A stretch of DNA of 8,198 bases, taken from NCBI GenBank assembly GCA_049673305.1, contig JBATXM010000274.1:1-8198 (forward strand). The letters are read 5' to 3'. Every line of letters starts with the position of its first letter. Positions within the stretch are counted from its first letter, which is position 1. Shown here one piece after another: positions 1-4,989 of the stretch. Position numbers and translations under genes: made by a program. Under the pieces are notes generated by a model. That model ran no database searches. It had not been told where the DNA came from and was given only the letters and a program-made list of their open reading frames with translations. Source of the DNA: GCA-003244245 sp049673305. GTDB lineage: Bacteria > Actinomycetota > Actinomycetes > Mycobacteriales > Pseudonocardiaceae.

Positions 1-1
1 G

Positions 2-319
2 CTGCTGACGCTGCGCGGCGCGAAGACCGGCAAGCTGCGCTACACCCCGGTCATGCGGGTGGAGCACGACGGCAGGTACGCCGTCGTCGCGTCCAAGGGC
101 GGCGCCCCAGAGCACCCGACCTGGTACCACAACATCAAGGCATACCCCGAGTTCCCCCTCCAGGACGGGACCGTGACCAAGGACTACGTCGCGCGCGAGG
201 TCGAGGGCGCTGAGCGGGCCGAGTGGTGGGAGCGGGCCGTGGCGGCATACCCGCCCTACGCCGAGTACCAGAAGAAGACCGACAGACAGATCCCGGTGTT
301 CGTGCTCGACTCGAAGTGA
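2..319 (+). CDS. Ddn-type F420-dependent nitroreductase family protein, C-terminal part (5' end outside window)
   Basis: The frame is open from base 2 to a TGA at 317-319 and gives 105 residues. Visible signatures are an early L-R-G-x-K-T-G-K-L-R-x-T-P-x-M segment, then T-W-Y-H-N-I-K-A-Y-P, then a Y-P-x-Y-A-E-Y-Q-x-K-T-x-R-x-I-P-V-x-V-L tail. This order is that of the DUF385/Ddn family (Mycobacterium Ddn, Rv3547), split-barrel proteins that bind the deazaflavin F420; the early basic G-x-K-T-G-K part contacts cofactor phosphate in known members. Members are about 140-155 residues, so some 40 N-terminal residues lie upstream. The ATG at 53 is internal to the conserved domain and is not the start. 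Family assignment is firm; the substrate cannot be told. The next gene lies on the opposite strand, so no operon partner is visible here. Confidence 0.9.
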   Translation: MLTLRGAKTGKLRYTPVMRVEHDGRYAVVASKGGAPEHPTWYHNIKAYPEFPLQDGTVTKDYVAREVEGAERAEWWERAVAAYPPYAEYQKKTDRQIPVFVLDSK

Positions 320-445
320 CGGGCAGGGCCGACAGCACCCGACTATGTCCTCGCCCCCTATGTCGTCTTTGGCACCTGACGCCGACCGCCCTGTATTGCC
401 GATGCGCGGATGAAACGTGCCTGACAGGGTAGCGGTCGAGATCGA

Positions 446-1228
446 TCAGGAATGGGTAACCACCAGCCGACTCAGCTCCTTCAGATAGTCGTTTGGTCGT
501 ATATTCCCGGTGCTGACGGCCGGCTTCCCTGGGTCGGTGCGCAGCTTGGCGTTAGGGAAGTTCGGCCCGGGTGTTCCGGTAGCCACACCCCGGATCAGCT
601 CGATTTTCTTGTGGCACTTAGTCATCGCTGACACGAGTTCCTTGTACGTCAGCACGTTGTTACCAATAACCATTGAGGTGTTCGCCAGTCTTAGCGAGTA
701 CGGGTCCACCTTGTCGAAGGGCGGGCCGTTCTTGAACTTCGATTTCCCGAGCAACTTCTCATCAGAGTGCTCGATAGCGTTGCGCAGATAGGACAGCCGC
801 TGCTCTTGCCGTTGGGTCAGGGGCGGCCCAGCTCGGCCGATCTTGTTCGCCCGGAGTGCTCGCGCGTTCAGCACCGCCCGATGTATCGCGCCGACGCAGT
901 TCTCCATGTGGTCAATCGCGCGCAGGTAGAAACTCGTTTGCAGACCGGCATGCGGCGAAACGAATAGCAACAGCTCAGCGCGAGCCGCGTCGTATTCTCG
1001 GAGTGCCTTGTCGGTAAGCCGCGAGAAGTTCATGAACAGGCCGACCATTGTCCGATCCGGTGGGAGGCCCGATGGAAGCCCAGACATGATCCGATCAAGC
1101 AGAACATCGAACGTGCCCTTGTTCGAGAGGTGATCGACAGGAGGGATTGCCAGACCCTCAAAGGTCAGGCTGACACGATCTGCGCGGGGCACAGCAGCTT
1201 GGATACGGCAGCGGCCGAGGATACTCAC
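446..1228 (-). CDS. Uncharacterised helical protein with a HEPN-like R-N-x3-H motif
   Basis: A 260-residue protein that I do not recognise by name. It is mostly helical. Residues 99-122 (S-F-Y-L-R-A-I-D-H-M-E-N ... A-I-H-R-A-V) are followed by residues 144-160 (R-L-S-Y-L-R-N-A-I-E-H-S-D-E-K-L-L). The second segment holds R149-N150-x3-H154, which matches the R-x4-6-H motif, with a polar residue after Arg, of HEPN-domain proteins, many of which are metal-independent RNases of defence and toxin-antitoxin systems. No signal peptide or membrane segment is seen, so it is probably cytoplasmic. The start used is GTG 1228; it lacks a clear Shine-Dalgarno, and a later start is possible, but the region from about residue 38 onwards looks like real protein. 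A perfect 16-bp inverted repeat lies 29 bases upstream. No antitoxin-like partner is adjacent. Gene call fairly sure; HEPN assignment rests on motif and helix pattern only. Confidence 0.75.
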   Translation of the reverse strand: MSILGRCRIQAAVPRADRVSLTFEGLAIPPVDHLSNKGTFDVLLDRIMSGLPSGLPPDRTMVGLFMNFSRLTDKALREYDAARAELLLFVSPHAGLQTSFYLRAIDHMENCVGAIHRAVLNARALRANKIGRAGPPLTQRQEQRLSYLRNAIEHSDEKLLGKSKFKNGPPFDKVDPYSLRLANTSMVIGNNVLTYKELVSAMTKCHKKIELIRGVATGTPGPNFPNAKLRTDPGKPAVSTGNIRPNDYLKELSRLVVTHS

Positions 1229-1256
1229 GCAGGCGCGCCGGTCGCTCGCCTGACTT

Positions 1257-1297
1257 TCGTCCTGGTCAGCACCGGTACCTCGTGCTGACCAGGACGA
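1257..1297. repeat. Perfect 16-bp inverted repeat, 9-nt loop
   Basis: Arms 1257-1272 and 1282-1297 are exact reverse complements (core CCTGGTCAGCAC / GTGCTGACCAGG); the loop 1273-1281 contains GGTACC. On the minus strand it lies 12 bases after the stop of the gene remnant at 1310 and 28 bases before the GTG of the HEPN-like gene. No T-run follows on either strand, so a classical intrinsic terminator is not proven. It could be a factor-assisted terminator of the remnant gene, an operator for the HEPN-like gene, or a hairpin in its leader. Confidence 0.7.
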
Positions 1298-1302
1298 TCG
1301 TG

Positions 1303-1414
1303 TTGTGGTTCATCGGGAACCACCCGCCACCAGGCGACGAGTACCGACCGGGCGGATCATGATCTCCGGTCCCTCGACTAGGAGGGCCTGGTTCTTATGC
1401 TGACACGTTAGGTC
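1303..1414. repeat. Diverged 112-bp direct repeat, copy 1
   Basis: Aligns without gaps to 7961-8072; by hand count 90 of 112 positions are identical. The differences follow codon structure on the minus strand (see the two gene remnants that contain the copies), so this is homology between 3' gene ends rather than a site-specific recombination repeat. Confidence 0.85.
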
Positions 1415-1450
1415 CACCACCGTGACCAGCGACTTGTCGTGGCAAGCGTG
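1310..1450 (-). pseudogene. 3' remnant of a gene related to the one ending at 7968
   Basis: Minus-strand frame between an in-frame TGA (1451-1453) and a TGA stop (1310-1312), 46 codons without an obvious start. The last part reads V-T-V-V-D-L-T-C-Q-H ... V-E-G-P-E-I-M-I-R-P-V-G-T-R-R-L-V-A-G-G-S-R. The fragment ending at 7968 has the same reading frame, the same stop position and closely similar residues. Over the final 20 codons the two DNAs differ at nine bases in eight codons: seven at third positions, six codons synonymous, which is a sign of past selection on protein. I cannot name the family. Upstream the frame runs into a stop with no credible start, so the N-terminal body is missing or scrambled. 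It was presumably a larger minus-strand gene preceding the HEPN-like gene. Confidence 0.6.
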
Positions 1451-1475
1451 TCATTGCGCGAACCACACACTATGA

Positions 1476-1589
1476 TCAGGAGCGGTTCCAGGTGCTGCGG
1501 ACGATCTGGATTGGGCGGCTGTAGCGCATGGCGACGGCCTTGGGGTGATCTCGCCCCCCATGACACACGAGGAAGGGGTTGTCACACGG
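1476..1589 (-). pseudogene. Possible upstream fragment of the decayed minus-strand gene
   Basis: A 37-codon open stretch between in-frame stops, with strongly GC-rich third positions (about 31 of 37 by eye), unlike the + strand genes nearby. It reads D-N-P-F-L-V-C-H-G-G ... M-R-Y-S-R-P-I-Q-I-V-R-S-T-W-N-R-S. It is on the same strand as the remnant at 1310-1450 and directly upstream of it, in another frame, so both may be pieces of one frameshifted gene. There is no recognised family, and chance cannot be excluded in GC-rich DNA. The rest of 1415-1636 shows nothing else I can support. Confidence 0.3.
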
Positions 1590-1636
1590 CTAGCACAGTG
1601 GATACTGGTGTGTGCCTGCGTGAAGGAGGTCTCGGG

Positions 1637-1906
1637 GTGGACAGGTCGGGCGGGCGTAGCGGCTACGGCAGGGTCCTGTGTTACGCAGTTCTGGGTTTGC
1701 TGCTGAAGCCAGATTACGGTTTTACGCGTGGACGTGCCACCAAGGCTGGACAAATCCAGTACTATGCTTGCAGCGAGTTTCCGAACTGTCAGACACGCCC
1801 GATAAAAGCGAGCGAGGCCCCACGAGGGTTTTTCAACTCCCACCACGGTGCGATGATCATGACTTGCCAATGGATCTGCCGGTTACGTGGAAGCCGTGAT
1901 GACTGA
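1637..1906 (+). CDS. Small ORF (89 aa) overlapping the membrane-protein gene
   Basis: GTG 1637 is preceded by a near-consensus Shine-Dalgarno, AAGGAGGT at 1623-1630, with 6 bases of spacing. That is the best ribosome site on the + strand in the window and is the reason for choosing this start. The 89-residue product has a basic N-terminus, a short hydrophobic stretch at about 13-24 (V-L-C-Y-A-V-L-G-L-L-L) and a Cys-bearing Y-Y-A-C-S-E-F-P-N-C segment near 54-63. I recognise no family. Its TGA (1904-1906) overlaps the ATG (1899) of the next gene by 8 bases, an arrangement typical of translational coupling. A competing frame (GTG 1678 to a TGA at 1897-1899) also overlaps that ATG but has no Shine-Dalgarno. 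It could be a real partner protein, a translated leader, or a decayed gene end. Confidence 0.4.
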   Translation: MDRSGGRSGYGRVLCYAVLGLLLKPDYGFTRGRATKAGQIQYYACSEFPNCQTRPIKASEAPRGFFNSHHGAMIMTCQWICRLRGSRDD

Positions 1907-2984
1907 TTTCGGCTTGACAAAGGGAAGTATAAAAGGCCTGGGTGCAGGCGCCTACCTAGTGAACGTTCTACCCAGCGCTGTACTGACTCTCGGTCTACTG
2001 GCTCTCATCACATCGCATCTGTACCCGTGGTCGGAGCCTCTGCAAGATACACAGGGCCGAGAAGTTTCACCAGGGTCAGCGTCAATCATCAACTCACTGG
2101 GAACTCTAGGTGCTTTAGGTGCAGTGTTGCTGGCGCTTGCCATACTAGTTACTACCGTCCTGATGCGCCCCTTTCAAATATCTGCGGTACAATGGTTGGA
2201 AGGCTACTGGTCAGGCCGTAGAGCAGCGGCTCCTTTTCTTGCGCTCGCAGTCGAGCGGCATACTCGGCGTCGTAGTCTGCTAATAGCAAGATCTCGCGAA
2301 GTGCCACAAATAATGCCTACGACTGCACAGTTCGGAGTAGTCGCTTCACATGCCCGCATCTATCATCGCGCCGATAACAGAAAAAATTACGCCGAGGAGT
2401 CCTTGGCCAACTATCCGGACCAAGCCGAGCATATCATGCCGACTCTCTTGGGAAATATACTAAGGCGAGCGGAGACTTCTGCGGGAGAACGTTATTGATT
2501 AAATACCGTTGTGGTCTACCCTCATCTCTATCCTTACTTTTCCCCTCCCTTTAATCAAGAGGTTCAAACGCAATTAAACGTACTTGACACCGCCTCTACA
2601 TTGACGATAGTAGACGGGTTTTTGGCAGTTGCCGCTTCCCCTCTCCTCGTGCGCGGCGATGCGTGGAGTCTCATTCCGGCCGGACTTATATTGATCGCTG
2701 CTATAGCTTATCAAGGTGCAAAGTCTGCCGCAGGAAGGCATGCAATCCATTTATCCGCAGCTTTCGACTTGCACAGATTTGATATGCTTAGAGCGATGCA
2801 CCGTCAGTTGCCCGAGAACGCTGTCGACGAGTACGCCGATAACGAGAAGCTATGTAGGGTTTTGGCTGGCAGAAGACCAATAGATGAACCGGAACCGGAG
2901 TGCCGGGTATATATTCACCCTAGCCCGACTAAGGAGGAAAATTTGGACTCAGAAATTACTGTCTCGCGCGAGGAGTCCACGTAG
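1899..2984 (+). pseudogene. Four-helix membrane protein split by an in-frame TGA at codon 200
   Basis: From ATG 1899 (Shine-Dalgarno GGAAG at 1889-1893) the frame runs 199 codons to a TGA at 2496-2498, then continues in the same frame 161 more codons to a TAG at 2982-2984. Both halves have the same low-GC codon style. Predicted membrane helices lie at about 20-41, 69-89, 234-251 and 256-274: two in each half, with a basic soluble segment (about 105-195) between pairs and an acidic C-terminal tail. Across the stop the text reads G-E-R-Y-[stop]-L-N-T-V-V-V-Y-P-H-L-Y-P, which resembles from memory an R-Y-G-L-D-T-V-V-V-W-P-R-L-Y-P stretch of unnamed actinobacterial membrane proteins; a GGA-to-TGA change would explain it. 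The C-terminal F-D-L-H-R-F-D-M-L-R-A segment also looks conserved. Function unknown. A GTG at 2511 could in principle restart translation but has no ribosome site. Readthrough or a sequencing error are the alternatives to a pseudogene. Confidence 0.7.
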
Positions 2985-3009
2985 TCGAAGCATCTAGAAG
3001 GGTATGCAA

Positions 3010-3103
3010 TGAGGCTTATTCAGCGATCTTGATCGACAACTGATCGTTGCGGCTCAAGGGTAGGTATCTCAAGATCGATAACACTGTCCTGAATTAAGCC
3101 TCA
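3010..3103. terminator. Large imperfect stem-loop between convergent genes
   Basis: Outer arms 3010-3023 (TGAGGCTTATTCAG) and 3089-3103 are complementary apart from one extra T. Inner arms 3024-3032 (CGATCTTGA) and 3069-3077 pair perfectly, with an 11-base bulge on the right side. It starts 25 bases after the membrane-protein stop. Before the IS66 element inserted it also lay directly beyond the stop of the convergent LiaF-like gene. Position suggests a bidirectional terminator; neither side has a good U-run, so the role is inferred. Confidence 0.5.
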
Positions 3104-3110
3104 ATAATTC
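3103..3110. repeat. IS66 target-site duplication, left copy
   Basis: AATAATTC abuts the left terminal repeat and matches AATGATTC at 4708-4715 in 7 of 8 positions. Eight base pairs is the duplication length usual for IS66-family elements. Confidence 0.7.
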
Positions 3111-3124
3111 GTAACTGGATAGGT
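3111..3124 (+). repeat. IS66 left terminal inverted repeat
   Basis: GTAACTGGATAGGT, exact reverse complement of 4694-4707. The match ends sharply after 14 bases. Confidence 0.9.
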
Positions 3125-3223
3125 GTCTGCTCTGGTCTGGTGTTGCTGGCGTGCTGGTGAGGGTCGGTAAGTGGTCGGCGTGTCGTGGGTGTTGTCTGGT
3201 TTGTGGTGTGTTTGGGTCTTGGT

Positions 3224-4633
3224 GTGTCCGAGCCGCTGGTCCCGCCGCAGCCCTCGTATGAGGAGTTGCTGGTCGAGAACGCGCAATTGCGTGCTGACCT
3301 GATCCAGGCGCTGGCGGAGATCGGGGAGTTGAAGGCGCGGCTGGGGATGACGTCGAAGAACTTTTCGAAGCCGCCGAGTTCGGATGGGCTCACCAAGCCG
3401 GCGCCGAAGTCGTTGCGGGGCAAGGCGAAGCGGGGTCCGGGCCGGCCGAAAGGCCAGATGGGGTTCACCCTGTCCCCGGTTGATGATCCCGATCATGAGC
3501 AGACTCATGAGCCGTCGGCGTGCTGCGGGTGCGGGGCCGGCCTCGACGGTGCCGCTGTGGTCGGGGTGGAACGCCGGCAGGTGTTCGATCTGCCCCCGCT
3601 GCGACTGGAGGTCACCGAGCACCGGTTGATCTCCCGCGCCTGCTCCTGCGGGGTGATCACCAAGGCGCAGGCGCCGGCCGGGGTGAACGCGCCGGTGCAG
3701 TACGGGTCACGGTTGGCCGGGGTCGGGGTGTACTTGTTCCACGGCCAGTTCCTGTCGAAGTCACGCACCTGCCAGGCGCTGGCCCACCTGTTCGGGGCGA
3801 AGATCGCCGCGTCCACACTGGTGTCCTGGGTGAAGCGGATCGCCGCCCAGATCACCTCGACAGTGATCCCCGGGATCGTCGATCGGATCGCGGGATCGGC
3901 GGTCGCACATTTCGATGAGACCGGGTTCCGCACCGCAGGGAGCCTGCACTGGATGCATTCAGCATCCACCCCCACCGAGGTGCTCCTGAGCGTGCACGCC
4001 CGACGCGGGGTGAAAGGGATGGACGCCGCTGGCGTTCTCCCGCGGTTCACCGGAACCGCGGTGCATGATGCGTGGGCCCCCTACGACACCTACACCCACG
4101 CCACCCACGCTCTGTGCAACGCCCACGCCCTGCGTGAACTGATCTACGTCATCGACACCGCACCACCCGCGGTCGCGGACCTGGCCGCTCAGGGCGCCGA
4201 GGCCATGGTCGCAGTCAAAGACCTCGTCGAAGACGCCCGGGCGGGCGACAGGCAGCCCGACCCCGACCGGATGGCAGAACAGCGACACCTGCTGCGATCG
4301 GCATTCGTCCTGGGCAAGAGCGCCACCGCCGGGCGCGCCACGAAGCTGGAACGCAAGTACAACAGCCTCTTCACCCGCCTGATCAACCGGTGGGAGGACT
4401 ACCAACGGTACACAGCCGACCCGGCTGTCAGCTTCGACAACAACCCGGCCGAGCAGACCATCAGAATGCCGAAACTACGGATCAAGATCTCCGGCTGCCT
4501 ACGAACTCTCACCGGCGCCGAGGAATTCGCCGCCATCCGCTCCTACACCGCCACCGCAACCCGCCACGGGCAGAACATGCTCAACGTCCTCATCCAAGCC
4601 GCCAACACCGATCCCTGGATCCCCGCCACCTGA
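3224..4633 (+). CDS. IS66-family transposase (DDE), intact
   Basis: Catalyses cut-and-strand-transfer of its own element. With GTG 3224 (V-S-E-P-L-V-P-P) the protein has 469 residues, within the usual 460-520. The frame is open back to GTG 3185, but the extra 13 residues look non-conserved; neither start has a clear Shine-Dalgarno. Visible, numbered from 3224: a Leu/Glu-rich coiled-coil N-terminus (about 12-40), the family hallmark T-S-K-N-F-S-K-P-P-S-S-D-G (44-56), a basic G-x-G-R-P-K-G linker, a zinc-finger-like C100-x2-C103 ... C140-x-C142, then the DDE core with D231 in H-F-D-E-T-G-F-R, D282 in V-H-D-A-W, and E410 in N-N-P-A-E-Q-x-I-R. The C-terminus (S-G-C-L-R-T ... A-x-I-R-S-Y) is also typical. 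No frameshift or missing catalytic residue is seen. Identity is certain; start uncertain. Confidence 0.93.
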   Translation: MSEPLVPPQPSYEELLVENAQLRADLIQALAEIGELKARLGMTSKNFSKPPSSDGLTKPAPKSLRGKAKRGPGRPKGQMGFTLSPVDDPDHEQTHEPSACCGCGAGLDGAAVVGVERRQVFDLPPLRLEVTEHRLISRACSCGVITKAQAPAGVNAPVQYGSRLAGVGVYLFHGQFLSKSRTCQALAHLFGAKIAASTLVSWVKRIAAQITSTVIPGIVDRIAGSAVAHFDETGFRTAGSLHWMHSASTPTEVLLSVHARRGVKGMDAAGVLPRFTGTAVHDAWAPYDTYTHATHALCNAHALRELIYVIDTAPPAVADLAAQGAEAMVAVKDLVEDARAGDRQPDPDRMAEQRHLLRSAFVLGKSATAGRATKLERKYNSLFTRLINRWEDYQRYTADPAVSFDNNPAEQTIRMPKLRIKISGCLRTLTGAEEFAAIRSYTATATRHGQNMLNVLIQAANTDPWIPAT

Positions 4634-4693
4634 CACACCCCACCGCCGCGCGACCGAAGATCACGCGGCCACATCAGCACGCCTAAAACCCGG

Positions 4694-4707
4694 ACCTATC
4701 CAGTTAC
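4694..4707 (-). repeat. IS66 right terminal inverted repeat
   Basis: ACCTATCCAGTTAC, exact complement of the left end at 3111-3124. It lies 60 bases beyond the transposase stop. Confidence 0.9.
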
Positions 4708-4715
4708 AATGATTC
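4708..4715. repeat. IS66 target-site duplication, right copy
   Basis: AATGATTC, differing from the left copy (AATAATTC) at the fourth base. Its last base belongs to the TAG stop (minus strand, 4715-4717) of the LiaF-like gene. Confidence 0.7.
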
Positions 4716-4933
4716 TAGCGTCCAGAGATTGAAACTGACCCGCCAAGGCCGAGTATGTGGATCACTACGACTGAGCCTTTTTGGTCAGAATTCATGGATA
4801 TCTGCCGCTTCCTAGCTAATTGTAGAAGTCTTTCCCCTTGCTCTTCGGATTCGGGTTCGTCGAACGTTTGCGCGCTGTCGAGAAACCCTTCGAGTTTAAC
4901 ACCCCGAGCTGTATGTACCCGGCCTGCGACGAC
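4715..4933 (-). pseudogene. LiaF-like membrane protein gene, 3' part (separated from its 5' part by the ISAs1 element)
   Basis: Holds the last 68 codons of the gene whose first 188 codons lie at 6987-7551. If the ISAs1 element (4934-6986) and one copy of the 10-bp duplication are removed, the frame joins as H-W-P-V-V-A | G-R-V-H-T-A-R-G-V and runs to the TAG at 4715-4717. The total is 258 codons including the stop, an exact multiple of three. This part supplies the end of the C-terminal beta-rich domain: G-V-K-L-E-G, an acidic loop (F-D-E-P-E-S-E-E), and V-V-V-I-H-I-L-G-L-G-G-S-V-S-I-S, the I-L-G-G-V-x-I-type strand pair typical of LiaF/DUF2154 'toastrack' domains. By itself it has no start signal belonging to the gene and is not expected to be made. 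Confidence 0.8.
4924..4933. repeat. ISAs1 target-site duplication, left copy
   Basis: CTGCGACGAC, identical to 6987-6996 in all ten bases. ISAs1-family elements usually make 8-10 bp duplications. The perfect match points to a fairly recent insertion. Confidence 0.95.
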
Positions 4934-4953
4934 CAGGGACCTGACCAAAGTCG
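4934..4953 (+). repeat. ISAs1 element, left terminal inverted repeat
   Basis: CAGGGACCTGACCAAAGTCG, exact reverse complement of 6967-6986. The CAGGG tip is usual for ISAs1-family ends. Confidence 0.95.
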
Positions 4954-4989
4954 ATCACTTGTGACGTCGTTCACACGATGTGTTCCTGG

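Larger units (their letters stand above)
3111..4707 (+). mobile_element. Complete IS66-family insertion sequence, 1597 bp, single transposase gene
   Basis: Bounded by a perfect 14-bp terminal inverted repeat that begins GTAA, as is usual for IS66-family ends, and flanked by a near-perfect 8-bp duplication. Only the large transposase gene is present; the accessory tnpA and tnpB genes of classical IS66 are absent, as in the ISBst12-type subgroup. It inserted between the convergent membrane-protein and LiaF-like genes; the last base of its right duplication is also part of the LiaF-like TAG stop, which survives. Base composition is higher in GC than the DNA to its left. Everything needed in cis appears intact, so it may be active. 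Confidence 0.92.

Noticed and set aside
1373..1401. Promoter-like pair (CTCGAC, 17 bases, TATGCT) conserved in both 112-bp repeats (second copy 8031-8059)
   Set aside because: Both lie inside the minus-strand coding homology, which explains the conservation; the spacer is also the most diverged part. A promoter is possible but not supported independently.
1451..1870. 139-codon minus-strand ORF
   Set aside because: Composition looks random, and it conflicts with the small + ORF that has a strong ribosome site; only its neighbouring fragments show coding features.
3185..3223. Upstream GTG start for the IS66 transposase
   Set aside because: The extra 13 residues are unlike the conserved N-terminus and no ribosome site precedes the codon, so GTG 3224 is preferred, though not proven.
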